The notes beneath the pieces are model-generated. The model saw only the letters and a program-made list of their open reading frames with translations, was not told the origin of the DNA and did no database searches. 64,000 bases of DNA, taken from Actinomadura luteofluorescens (GTDB taxonomy: Bacteria > Actinomycetota > Actinomycetes > Streptosporangiales > Streptosporangiaceae). The translations under genes and the position numbers were made by a program. This document shows positions 36,431 to 45,257 of this stretch, one piece after another (the first letter of the stretch is position 1; each line of letters begins with the position of its first letter). The stretch spans positions 6,882,001 through 6,946,000 of the forward strand of contig NZ_JACCBA010000001.1 of the NCBI RefSeq assembly GCF_013409365.1. Direction: 5' to 3'.

Positions 36431-36931
36431 ATGTTGCGGGAAATGCGCTACCGCGGACCGTCGCTGGAGGAGCTGCACGAGAACTACGCCAAACGGCACC
36501 GGATCGACAAGGCCGCGCCCATCCATTCCGCGCACGAGGTGGTGATCGACGCACCGGCCGAGCGCGTATGGGCCCTGCTCGCCGACCCTGCTGGATGGCC
36601 GAGCTTCGACCCGGCCATCCGCGACGTACGCGTCGCAGGCAGTGACGGCGCCGCGGTGGACATGCAGTTCGTCTGGGTGAACGGGCGCACCACCATCACC
36701 TCACGGTTCGCTGTCGTCGAGCCTCTTCGCGAGATCACCTGGACTGGCACGGCGATGGGCTCACGCGCCGCCCACCGGCACCTCATCACGCCCCACCAGG
36801 ACGGAACCACCCTCCTGCGAACCGAGGAGTCCATGTCTGGCGCCCTTCTCGGCCTCTTCTACAACAGCGCAAAGCTGCACGCCGAGCTCATCCGCTGGCT
36901 CACCTCGATCAAAGCCGCCGCACAGCAGTGA
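36431..36931 (+). CDS. SRPBCC-family protein (polyketide cyclase/START-like)
   Basis: A 166-residue protein with the START/Bet v1-like helix-grip fold: HEVVIDAPAERVWALLADPAGWPSFDP, a beta-rich middle (REITWTGTAMGS) and a long C-terminal helix. Such proteins bind hydrophobic ligands. Start chosen at ATG 36431 because GGGGAGG is 6 bases upstream; an ATG at 36395 would lack this site. It is likely induced through the LysR protein divergent from it. Confidence 0.85.
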   Translation: MLREMRYRGPSLEELHENYAKRHRIDKAAPIHSAHEVVIDAPAERVWALLADPAGWPSFDPAIRDVRVAGSDGAAVDMQFVWVNGRTTITSRFAVVEPLREITWTGTAMGSRAAHRHLITPHQDGTTLLRTEESMSGALLGLFYNSAKLHAELIRWLTSIKAAAQQ

Positions 36932-37063
36932 TGACACCCAGGTACTCCACCGCCTGCACCGCCACCCGAAAAGCATCAGGCCTGGTCGTTAGGCGGGTCT
37001 GATTAACCCCCAGGAGTACACCGGTGCCCGAGGGGCTGTACCAAGCACAAACCCGGCGGGTCA

Positions 37064-37480
37064 CTAGTTGATCAGCCGGATGCCATGACGGCGCAGGCAG
37101 GGCGGTTGACGGCCGAGGAGTAGGCATTGTCGGCCCGTACCCGCTCTGGCCGGGCGTGGCGCGCCCGGGCCCGATCCGCGGCCCCGCGAGTGCCTCCAGC
37201 ACGGCCTGGAACGGGGTGAGTCACCGCGCTGTCCGGCGTTACCAGCAGCGCCAGTACTCCTGGCCCTGTCCGCAGGCCAGGTGGATCTTGGTGGTGAGCC
37301 CGCCGCGTGAGCGCCCCAGCCTGTGGTCGGCGGTTCAGGTGAGCCGCTACCGCTCGGCGGCCCATGCTGGGGGCCGGTGCGGGCACCGGCGGCGTGCCGG
37401 TGGGCACGGCAGACGGTGGAATCCACCCCGACCTGCCGGGTGATCAGTCCGTCCGCATCGGCGCAGGACTGCGAACAGGT
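37064..37480 (-). pseudogene. Degenerate IS5-family transposase fragment
   Basis: Pieces of a DDE transposase lie in several minus-strand frames: VGVDSTVCRAHRHAAGAR, then a glycine-rich GLGRSRGGLTTKIHLACG-type region, then RPERVRADNAYSSAVNRP and LRRHGIRLI. The frame breaks several times, so it is inactive. It lies just outside the left direct repeat of the tRNA-Gly element. Confidence 0.65.
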
Positions 37481-37516
37481 GAGGATCTGGGCCAGATCCC
37501 GGCCCGCTGGCACGGC

Positions 37517-37642
37517 TCTGGCACGAAGACGAGAAACGGCCCCGAGGAAGAGCAGAAGCCCAGGTCGCCGGACGCCGGTTGACCTGGGCTTTTGGGGTGG
37601 GAGCGGGCGACGGGAATCGAACCCGCGTAGCCAGTTTGGAAG
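37517..37642. repeat. Left direct repeat (attL-like) of tRNA-Gly element
   Basis: A 126-base repeat shared with 42367-42492 with only three mismatches. It contains an 11-bp stem terminator-like hairpin (37556-37591) and 41 bases of the 3' end of a tRNA-Gly gene (37602-37642), then diverges. It is a truncated tRNA copy left by site-specific integration. Confidence 0.85.
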
Positions 37643-37788
37643 CGGCAGTTGAACACCTCTCGGAGATCGCCCCCGACCCACTAAACTGCAGGTCAGAGGC
37701 TGTTTCGTATGCCATCCTGTGCTCGCCGATGTCGCTCGGATTTCCATGATCCAGTGACAAATGAGCGACAAATGATCTTCGGGGGATC

Positions 37789-39242
37789 ATGGGTTTCACA
37801 CGCAAGCGCAAGGGGCCCGAGGGCACCCGATACCAAGCGCTTTATGACGACGCTCGGGGCGTCCGCCAGACGGCCGGCACCTTCGGCACCCGCAAGGAGG
37901 CCGACCGCGCCTGGCACGAGCCGAGTCCCGCATCGCCGAGGGCAAAGCGGGCGACCCCCGCCGAGCCCGCCAGACCTTCCGCACCTACGTCGAGGAACGC
38001 TGGTTCCCGAACCACCGCATCGAGGCATCGACCCGCCAGGACTACGCCTACGCCCTCGCCTCCCACGTCATGCCGTACTTCGCCGACATGAAGCTGCAGG
38101 ACATCACCTCAGAGACCGTCCGCGAGTGGATCACGCACCTCAAGAAGCAGGGCGCCTCCGCCTACCGCATCAAGTACTGCAAGACGGCGATCCTCAACGC
38201 CATCTTCACCACCGCCGTCAACGACGGCGTCCTCGTCTACCACCCGAGCCGCGGCGTGAAGACCGACCCCGTCCCCGAGAAGCCGCGCCAGATCATCACC
38301 GCCGACCAGTTCGCCCGCATCTACGAGGCCCTCCCGGACGCGACCGCCCAACTCCTCGTCGAGACCGACATCGAAAGCGGCCTCCGCTGGGGCGAACTGA
38401 CCGAACTCCGCGTCAAAGACCTCGACTTCGCCACCGGCATCCTCACCGTCAGCAGCTCCGTGGTCGAACTCGTCCCCAAGTTCCACCCCGAAGGCCGCCG
38501 CTTCCTGGTGAAGGACTACCCCAAGGGCAAGCGCTGGCGCCGCTTCAAGCTCAGCCCTCAGATCGTCGCCAAGCTAAAAGCCCACACAGAAGCCAACAAC
38601 CTCGCCCCCGACGACCTCTTCTTCAGCCGCCACCGAGCCGAGCCGCCCAACCTCGAACTCCTAGACCCCGACGCCCTCACCTTCGAAGCCCCGAACGGCC
38701 ACACCTACACCCACGGAACGACCACGGCCTACAGCCTCGGCAAGTGCAAATGCCACCACTGCCGAGCCGCCTACGCCGCCTACCGGGCCGAGCGCCGCGC
38801 CCAGGGCAAGGACAACCCCCGCAAGCCCCGCGTCATCGACGACTACCCCCACATCTCCGCGAACTGGTTCCGCACCCGCTGCTGGCACCCGGCCCGAGCC
38901 GCCGCCGACCTCGGCTGGTCACCCCGCATCCACGACCTCCGCCACGCCCACGCCTCCTGGCTCCTGGCCGGCGGCGCCGACCTGTAGGTCGTTAAAGAAC
39001 GCCTCGGCCACCGCAAGATCTCCACAACCGAGCGCTACCTCCACACCCTCCCCACCGCCGACGAAACCGCCTTGGAGGCCCTAGCCAAGATCCGCGCCAC
39101 CCAGGGCAGCCAGGACGCACCCTCAGACCTAGAAGCCCAACTAGCCGAAGCCCAAGCAAAGATCACCCAACTACAGGCCGTCCTAGCCGACCAGCTGATC
39201 GCCCAGCACACCGAATCAAGACCGAACCTGCGCTCCGTGTAG
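37789..39242 (+). pseudogene. Tyrosine-recombinase integrase with a frameshift and a premature stop
   Basis: Combined frames give a ~480-residue phage-type integrase. N-terminal arm-binding part MGFTRKRKGPEGTRY, frameshift at about 37920, then the SAM-like core domain (ASTRQDYAYALASHVMPYF) and catalytic domain with Arg in DIESGLRWGELTEL, HDLRHAHASWLL, a TAG stop at 38985-38987, then LGHRKISTTERYLHTL with the nucleophile Tyr. An unusual HGTTTAYSLGKCKCHHCRAA insertion lies between the catalytic Arg and HxxR. It is likely inactive unless the stop is read through. Confidence 0.85.
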
Positions 39243-39420
39243 CGCGCCTCAGGATGGATCCGGGAGCGGAGGAGTCGACATGATGGCGTCCACGTACTCG
39301 GAGGCCGAGGTTCGCGAGTGAGGCCGCGAGCCTGTCTCGTCTTCCCGCAGCGAGGAAATGCGTCAGGCCAAGACCCACTAGCTCGTACGTGAGTTCTGCC
39401 CTCTCGCCGGGACAGTCGGC

Positions 39421-39437
39421 TCCTACCATTGGTAGGA
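39421..39437. promoter_or_regulatory. Operator palindrome of VapBC-type pair
   Basis: TCCTACC-ATT-GGTAGGA is a perfect 7-bp inverted repeat ending 7 bases before the antitoxin start. Toxin-antitoxin complexes usually repress at such sites. Confidence 0.65.
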
Positions 39438-39444
39438 TTGAGTC

Positions 39445-39753
39445 GTGGACGCCAAGCGAACTCCCGCCAACCAGCCTCTTCGTGTCGCGAAGCGCCGCAA
39501 GACCGCGAGTGGGCACAGCGCGACCGAGAAGTTGTCGGCCACCATCCGCCGCGGCCGCAAGGCCGAGATCCGCGAACAGGCCCGCAAGCTGGGCCTGTCC
39601 GATTCCGCCTACGTTGATGAAGCGATCGCGGCCAAGCTCCAACTCGACGCCCTCGCCGAGTTCGTTGACGAGCTGGAAGAACAGCACGGGCCGTTCAGCG
39701 AGGACGAGATCCAGGCCGCCCTCGCCTCCTGGCCGTCTGCGCAAGATCAGTGA
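39445..39753 (+). CDS. Antitoxin of a VapBC-type pair
   Basis: A 102-residue protein from GTG with a basic N-terminus, a helical ribbon-helix-helix-like middle (KLSATIRRGRKAEIREQARK) and an acidic C-terminal helix (FVDELEEQHGPFSEDEIQAA) suited to binding the toxin. Its stop overlaps the toxin start (GTGA). Confidence 0.8.
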   Translation: MDAKRTPANQPLRVAKRRKTASGHSATEKLSATIRRGRKAEIREQARKLGLSDSAYVDEAIAAKLQLDALAEFVDELEEQHGPFSEDEIQAALASWPSAQDQ

Positions 39754-40226
39754 GCGCCGCTCGAGGCCGTCGGGCCACCAGGCTTGGCGGGATCCTGGTA
39801 CTCGACAACGACGCCATCAACAAGGCGGCCACGGACCGCAACATTGCGATCTTCTTCGCTGCTGCGCTGCGCAAGCAGGCACGATTGGTCACGTCCAGTG
39901 TCGTGCTGACGGAGATCTTGCGCGGCTCCGACCGTGACACGAAACTGAACCACGTGCTGTCCAGCACCAGAACGGTCGTCGAGCCTGTCACCGAGGACCT
40001 TGCACGCGCTGCCGGGAAACTGATCGGTGACGCGGGGTTCGACTCGACGGAGGTTGTTGACGCTCTGGTCGCCGCGACGGCTCACATGTACGCCGACCGG
40101 GCGGAAGCGGCAGGACAACAGCCCGATGTGCTGATTTTGACCGCCGACGCCACCCACCCGCCGGGGCTGGCCGGTGACCGAAAGGGAATAAGAGTGCAGA
40201 ACGTGATGGACATTCACTCTTCCTGA
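39750..40226 (+). CDS. PIN-domain (VapC-like) toxin
   Basis: A 158-residue protein with the PIN acidic quartet in recognisable positions: VLDNDAINKAA (Asp), SSVVLTEILRG (Glu), STEVVDALVAATA (Asp) and ILTADATHP (Asp). PIN toxins are Mg-dependent RNases. It overlaps the antitoxin by 4 bases. The frame is complete, so the pair may still be functional and keep the dead element in place. Confidence 0.8.
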   Translation: MSAARGRRATRLGGILVLDNDAINKAATDRNIAIFFAAALRKQARLVTSSVVLTEILRGSDRDTKLNHVLSSTRTVVEPVTEDLARAAGKLIGDAGFDSTEVVDALVAATAHMYADRAEAAGQQPDVLILTADATHPPGLAGDRKGIRVQNVMDIHSS

Positions 40227-40400
40227 AGCCCGATTGGCGCGACCCACTGGACGCTGGGGGATGGCCGTATCGGCGGCGGAATCGAAGTGTCGGCAGCCCT
40301 CGGTGGCAGTGGTGGCAGCAGAGCGGGCTTCACCCCATGCCGGCCGGCGGCGGACGCTGTGCTTGCGTTTGAGTGCGCTCGAACTTCTAGCGTCCCTGGC

Positions 40401-40822
40401 ATGACATCTCAAGCAGGGACTCAGCGGACATGGATCATCACTGGCGCGTCTTCGGGCTTCGGCCGTGCCATCGCCGAGTGCGCGGTCGGGCGGGGCGACA
40501 ACGTGGTGCTGGCCGTGCGGCGGCCCGGGTCGGTGGCCGACCTCGCGGACGCCCACCGCGACCAGGTACTGATCGCCGAGTTCGACGTGCGTGACACCGG
40601 GCGCGCCGGAGACGTCGTACAGGCGGCGGTCGAGCGGTTCGGTCGGGTGGCTGGCCGAACGAGGGCGACGACACCGTCCCCGAGCGCCTCGACCTGCTGC
40701 TCGAACACCGCGACACGATCCGCCGCCAGCTCAAGGAGCTGACCCTGTCCCTGGCGGCGACTGAGTACAAGATCGCCACCTACGGCGGCCACACCGGCCC
40801 GTCATCAGCGGGCAAGGCCCGA
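40401..40822 (+). pseudogene. Internally deleted duplicate of the SDR-MerR pair
   Basis: Bases 40350-40650 repeat 33479-33779 (promoter and first ~83 codons of the SDR), with few changes. Bases 40651-40829 then repeat the end of the MerR gene from 34730. About 950 bases between are missing, one extra base follows the junction, and the MerR stop is changed from TGA to CGA. The MerR-type promoter is intact. The frame from the SDR start runs only to 40742. Confidence 0.85.
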
Positions 40823-41120
40823 CCAACCGGCACTGAACCGCGCCGACCGGGCCCACCGCGTCCAATCGGCACGATCCCCCCGTCTTCAGCACTCGGGCGA
40901 AGACATCGGCTCGACGCGGACGTCATGATCGGCGCCGACGACATCCACCCGCGGACCCGCCAGATCATCGATCCGGACGCACGGGAGCGGGGAACCGCGT
41001 TGAGGACGCAAACTCCGCCACCGTGCTGATCCTCCGCCGGTGCCGGTCAGACCGTGATCAGAAGCGCCGCAGTCGAACCAGGATGACGGCCAGACGTGCC
41101 AGATCCCAGTGACAGTGGGT

Positions 41121-41200
41121 GACAAATGATCTTTAGGAGGGCGGCCAACATCGCCCCATAGAGCTCTGAGCTGGGGAAATTAGAGAGCGGGCGACGGGAA
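41121..41200. other. Third att-like remnant with arm-type repeat
   Basis: GACAAATGATCTT (41121-41133) repeats exactly the sequence at 37767-37779 just before the integrase start. At 41185-41200, GAGCGGGCGACGGGAA equals the 3' end of the tRNA-Gly repeat, but the following sequence has decayed. This may be an old att site from a nested or tandem integration. Confidence 0.4.
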
Positions 41201-41306
41201 GGACAGATCCGCGCGTACGAGTGCTCTGGCTCGCAGGGGGCGGGGGAAGTGTGCTCCCGAGTCGTGCTCGATCTGCCTTGCCCTTCGGCATTCACATCAA
41301 GGCAGA

Positions 41307-41516
41307 TCAACGCCCGCCTTCTTGAGGTACTTGTAAGCGCGCGCGCCCTAGACATTCCTCGGCCGTGTCAGCATCGACTCGAACCCAACTTCCGGCAAGT
41401 GGTCCTCCGCTTGCGTGAAACGTCCAAGGGCGGGCCCCACGCTCGGCATCGACTCTGAGAAGCGCGTTCACGCCCTGCTCTAAGAGCCACTCCAGTAGGA
41501 AGCTGGCATCATCCAT
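41307..41516 (-). CDS. Hypothetical protein, 69 residues
   Basis: No family recognised. ATG start (MDDASFLLEWLLEQGVNALL) and a compact beta-rich tail (SGGPLAGSWVRVDADTAEEC). Coding character is moderate. It lies in the right part of the tRNA-Gly element. Confidence 0.5.
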   Translation of the reverse strand: MDDASFLLEWLLEQGVNALLRVDAERGARPWTFHASGGPLAGSWVRVDADTAEECLGRARLQVPQEGGR

Positions 41517-41833
41517 GGCGGAACCATATCGGCGGCGTCGCGGCCTGGTGACGGCCGTTTGCTGAGCACCTGGCGACAGCTGCACGACGCGCGGCGGGGC
41601 GCTCGCCGCCCCTTGACCGGCCGCGCAGGTCGTCGTCGTTGATGTCCGACCTTCAGAGCCCTCAATAGGCGGACGGGTTGTACCCTGGCTCGCGGCAGGC
41701 GCCCTGGCGCTACTTGGAGTCGGTAGCCTGATTCGTCCGAGGGTAAAAGTGAAGCGTTGGCTCGCGTCCCGGCAAAGGTCCTGACCTACTCACGATCGAC
41801 TCATACGGCCTCACCCACATCCGAGGCGATCAC

Positions 41834-42049
41834 ATGTTCGGAAAGTACACCGCAGTCGGACTAAGCACTGGCCTCCTGGTCGGTGCTGTAGGCACTTACC
41901 TCCAAGATGTCGACCATCCAAACAGCGACTCCGTTATCGGAACCGGGGTGCTGGGGGCGCTCGCTGGGTTCCTTGCCGGTTTCCTAACGGCAGTCACCAC
42001 TCTGGCGCTCCGCCGCCTGCAGGATCGACGGGCCAGTCGAAGCGATTAG
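41834..42049 (+). CDS. Small membrane protein, 71 residues
   Basis: Two hydrophobic stretches (AVGLSTGLLVGAVGTYL and GVLGALAGFLAGFLTAVTTL) separated by a short polar loop with a VDHPNSDS turn, and a basic C-terminus. No family recognised. Short upstream hydrophobic frames at about 41640-41770 lack a start codon. Confidence 0.5.
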   Translation: MFGKYTAVGLSTGLLVGAVGTYLQDVDHPNSDSVIGTGVLGALAGFLAGFLTAVTTLALRRLQDRRASRSD

Positions 42050-42366
42050 GGCCGCGAGAAGAAGCAGCGCGCAAGGCGGTTGCCCAACTCAACAGCGGCG
42101 CTCAGCACGTCGAGGCCCTAAAACCGATGCCGGAGCACGAAGGGTCGTCCTGCCGACGGCGATCCTGCCCGAGCTTGGGCGCACCTCGACGCCTACGCCG
42201 AGCCCGGCCCGAACGGACGGGTGTTCGCCGTCCCGGAGGGCGGCGCGCCACAAGCGAGCGTGACAAGAAGATCGCCGATGGACTCAACCTGATGATCGGA
42301 GGGCGGCTGATGGTGCCACCGCCGGACGAGCCGGAGGGGCCGTCAGGAGCGCTCATCCCGGCCTGA

Positions 42367-42492
42367 TCTGGCACGAAGACGAGGAACAGCCCCGAGGAAG
42401 AGCAGAAGCCCAGGTCGCCGAACGCCGGTTGACCTGGGCTTTTGGGGTGGGAGCGGGCGACGGGAATCGAACCCGCGTAGCCAGTTTGGAAG
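42367..42492. repeat. Right direct repeat (attR-like) of tRNA-Gly element
   Basis: Partner of 37517-37642. It overlaps the 3' 41 bases of the intact tRNA-Gly gene and a terminator-like hairpin (42406-42441) that would end tRNA transcription on the minus strand. Confidence 0.85.
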
Positions 42493-42522
42493 ACTGGGGC
42501 TCTACCATTGAGCTACGCCCGC
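42452..42522 (-). tRNA. tRNA-Gly (anticodon TCC)
   Basis: A complete 71-base cloverleaf: acceptor GCGGGCG/CGCCCGC with U73, D stem GCTC/GAGC, anticodon stem CCAGT/ACTGG with loop CTTCCAA, and T arm GCGGG/CCCGT with TTCGATT. The CCA end is not encoded. Its 3' half is the integration target of the element to its left. Confidence 0.95.
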
Positions 42523-42659
42523 GGAGCGTGTGAAGCCTGGTGGGCCTCGGTCGCCATCCCGTAGCGTACAGGGTTCTCGGGGTGGACGTGTCCGGGGCGG
42601 AGCGGGCGGGGGCCGATCGGGACTACACTTCTCGCGTCATCGCGTTCGGCGGTGGTGTG

Positions 42660-42733
42660 CGGGCTGTAGCGCAGTTTGGTAGCGCACTGGCTTTGGGTGC
42701 CAGGGGTCGTGGGTTCAAATCCCGCCAGCCCGA
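42660..42733 (+). tRNA. tRNA-Pro (anticodon TGG)
   Basis: A complete 74-base cloverleaf: acceptor CGGGCTG/CAGCCCG with A73, D stem GCGC with loop AGTTTGGTA, anticodon stem CTGGC/GCCAG with loop TTTGGGT, and T loop TTCAAAT. The CCA end is not encoded. Confidence 0.95.
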
Positions 42734-43142
42734 CCGTTGACCCGTCTCCCTCGCGGGGGGGGGCGGGCGTCCAGGGGCGGCGGCCCTCCGGGAGGGCGCC
42801 GTTGAGGATCTTGAATCTTCCGGGCCTTGTCGACAGGTCTCGGTGCCTGTGCGGTACTTAGCGGAAATAGCATTATGCATTTGTAGCGTGACGGTAAGTG
42901 ACGCTTGGGTGTGCTATAGGAAGGTGCGCAGGGGCGAGGAACGTCTGGGGTCGTGTCCGGTCGGCCGCGGGAGCGGATCGGGCTGGGGTGGCGGCGTCCG
43001 AGCGTTCGCAGGGGGGCTGCTGCCGGGGCGGGGTTTCCTCGGCCGGCTGTCTGACGGTTCCGCCGCCTGCATCCAGGAGGCGTTCGGCTGCGGTGGTCAG
43101 CCGACGCCTCGTTCGTTTCCTATGGCCTCCTAGGGGGTCTCC
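42734..43142 (+). other. Intergenic stretch before tailspike-like gene
   Basis: About 400 bases with no supported gene. A GC-drop at about 42850-42925 (AAATAGCATTATGCATTTGT and CTATAGGAAGG) may hold a promoter for the downstream gene. A GGGGG ribosome site precedes the ATG at 43143. Confidence 0.35.
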
Positions 43143-45257
43143 ATGGCACGGCATACCTTCGGCCGGACGCCGGCCGATCGAACGATGGTTCCGGGCGCCG
43201 TCACGTCTCACGGTGGCGTCATGACCGCACCGGCGCTTCTGGCCGGGCCCACCGAGGTCACCTTCTGGTCCGACGCCGTCAGCGGGGTCCGGTACACCGA
43301 CCTGCTGGACGGGGCGGGCGTGGCCGTCAGCAGCATCGTGTCCTCCGACGGGACGGACGGTCTCCCGGTCGGCACGATCCCGGAGTTCCAGGGGCCGGAC
43401 GGTGAACCGTACGGGCCCGCCGACATGTGGGCGGACTTCGGCGGCGCCCGGTTCAAGCTCGTCGCGTCCGACCTGGGCTTCGCGTCGGCCGTCCGGGCCG
43501 GGGCAGGCGCCGGGTCTGAGGGTCCCCCCGGAACGGTGTGGGTCGACGCGGCCGGGGCGCCCTACTTCGCGGACGGGACCGGCCTCACCGACTCGCGCGC
43601 GTCGATCCAGGCCGCGATCGACGACGTCGCGGCGGCCGGTGGCGGGGTGGTGTCGCTGGCGCGCGGCACCTACCAGATCGGGTACGTCGCCAACGCGGGC
43701 GGCACCGGGGCGGCGGGAGGTCTGCAGCTCAAGGACAAGGTGTGGCTGCGCGGGGAGGGCATCGGGACCCGTCTGGAGGCCACGGGGACGTGGTCGACGC
43801 TCGCCGGGCTGGTCGGCATCGGTGACCGGGCGGTCAGCCGCGCGGTGCGGGACGCCCGGGTGTCGGACATGTGGCTCAAGGGGACGCCCGGCGCGTCCTT
43901 CGCCGGCTCGCCCGCGGCCAACGTCCACGGCGTGCTCCTCAACACGGTGGGCGTCACCGGGGAGCCGGACGCGGTGCACCGGCTGCACGACCTGTGGATC
44001 TGGGACACCGAGGTCGGTGTGGCCCTCCTCGGCACCGACGACCAGGCCCTGCAGGTCCAGCGCATCAGGGGGCGGCACTTCCGCCGCCAGGGGCTGCTCG
44101 TCGGGAAGGAGTCCGGCGGGGGAGGGTCGGACGACTACTTCCTCGGCATCGACGTCTCGTCCGCCAACTACAACGGCGGCGCGTACGCGGGCATCGAGGT
44201 GTACACCTCGAACAACCATTTCTCGCAGTGCAAGTCCTGGTACAACAAGCGTTCGAGCGCGTTCGCCGCCGGGGCCGCCTACAAGGACGGCGCGGGCTGG
44301 TACGTCAACGGCACCCGGAACATCTTCACCAGCTGCGAGGCTCAGGACAACGGCGGCCACGGCTGGGTCGTGAGGCTGGGCAAGAACACGATGGCGGCGT
44401 GCGTCGCCGACTCCAGCAACTACTTCGACAACATCTCGGGCAGCGCTCGGGCGAACGAGTGCTCGGGGTTCTACCTCGGCTCGTCCGTCACTGAGATCAC
44501 GCTGTCGGCGTGCCTGGCGTTCGACCGGAACACGACGAACAAGTATCAGAAGTACGGTTTCGCGCTGGACGCGGCGTCCCGCAACGTCTTCATCACGGGG
44601 GTGGCCTGGGACAACCGGGCGACGTCCTCGTCGGCCACCCCGCTCGACGGAGTCGCGTGGATCAACGGTGCGGTCCATCCGTCCCACGAGATCCTGGTCC
44701 TGTCGGCTTACGGGAACAACCGCGCCACGATCGCCTATGGCGACCCGGAGGAGGCCGGGGGCACCGTCCAGAAGCGGCAGGACTCCCCAGGCGCCGCGGT
44801 CGTCTACACCTCGCCGCGGCTGCAGGACGTGCCCGCCCTGGTCGCCCAGGTACCGGGTGGTTCGCTGCGGTACCGGTGGGAGGCGCTGATCTTCTACCGT
44901 GCGGACGCCGTCCACGACGCGAGGATCGGCGTCCGCACGGGGCGCGACGGTGCCGCCGGAGCGGTGGAGGCCCGATGGCAGGCCGAGTACCCCGGGCCGA
45001 ACGGCAGCGCGGCTGTCAGTTACTCCTCCTCGGACGTCGGCGACAACCGCTACGTCGTGGCGGACGGCGCGGGCAACGTCGGCGGTGACGGCTCCAACCG
45101 CCAGCGGTCCTGCCGGTTCAGCGGCACCCTCTTCGCCGGCTCCGGTGTCGGAACGGCCACCCTCGCGATCCAGGTCGCCGAGGACGGCGGGACCGGTGAC
45201 GGCGTGCGGGTGATCGAGGAGTCCTTCCTCGTGATCACCCCCGCGGCCTACACCTGA
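43143..45257 (+). CDS. Phage tailspike-like right-handed beta-helix protein
   Basis: A 704-residue protein without signal peptide. An N-terminal part (about residues 25-125) resembles phage tail-fibre adaptors (VTFWSDAVSGVRYTDLLDG, WADFGGARFKLVASD). A pectate-lyase-3 domain follows (FADGTGLTDSRASIQAAIDD, GGVVSLARGTYQIG) and repeating beta-helix rungs (NGGAYAGIEVYTSNNHF, NGTRNIFTSCEAQDNGGHGW). Such proteins bind or cut surface glycans. No other phage structural gene is nearby. It converges on alaS with a 10-base overlap of stop regions. Confidence 0.85.
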   Translation: MARHTFGRTPADRTMVPGAVTSHGGVMTAPALLAGPTEVTFWSDAVSGVRYTDLLDGAGVAVSSIVSSDGTDGLPVGTIPEFQGPDGEPYGPADMWADFGGARFKLVASDLGFASAVRAGAGAGSEGPPGTVWVDAAGAPYFADGTGLTDSRASIQAAIDDVAAAGGGVVSLARGTYQIGYVANAGGTGAAGGLQLKDKVWLRGEGIGTRLEATGTWSTLAGLVGIGDRAVSRAVRDARVSDMWLKGTPGASFAGSPAANVHGVLLNTVGVTGEPDAVHRLHDLWIWDTEVGVALLGTDDQALQVQRIRGRHFRRQGLLVGKESGGGGSDDYFLGIDVSSANYNGGAYAGIEVYTSNNHFSQCKSWYNKRSSAFAAGAAYKDGAGWYVNGTRNIFTSCEAQDNGGHGWVVRLGKNTMAACVADSSNYFDNISGSARANECSGFYLGSSVTEITLSACLAFDRNTTNKYQKYGFALDAASRNVFITGVAWDNRATSSSATPLDGVAWINGAVHPSHEILVLSAYGNNRATIAYGDPEEAGGTVQKRQDSPGAAVVYTSPRLQDVPALVAQVPGGSLRYRWEALIFYRADAVHDARIGVRTGRDGAAGAVEARWQAEYPGPNGSAAVSYSSSDVGDNRYVVADGAGNVGGDGSNRQRSCRFSGTLFAGSGVGTATLAIQVAEDGGTGDGVRVIEESFLVITPAAYT

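Larger units (their letters stand above)
37643..42492. mobile_element. Decayed integrative element at tRNA-Gly (about 4.85 kb)
   Basis: The region lies between the 126-base direct repeats. The right repeat is inside the intact tRNA-Gly gene and the left one holds a truncated tRNA copy next to the integrase gene, as expected for a tyrosine-integrase element. It contains a broken integrase, a VapBC-type pair, a deleted SDR-MerR duplicate, two small ORFs and a third partial att-like sequence. No replication, transfer or structural genes are visible, so it cannot move on its own. Confidence 0.8.

Noticed and set aside
42873..44915. 680-codon minus-strand frame opposite the tailspike gene
   Set aside because: Arg/Val/Asp-rich shadow of the beta-helix gene with no recognisable fold.
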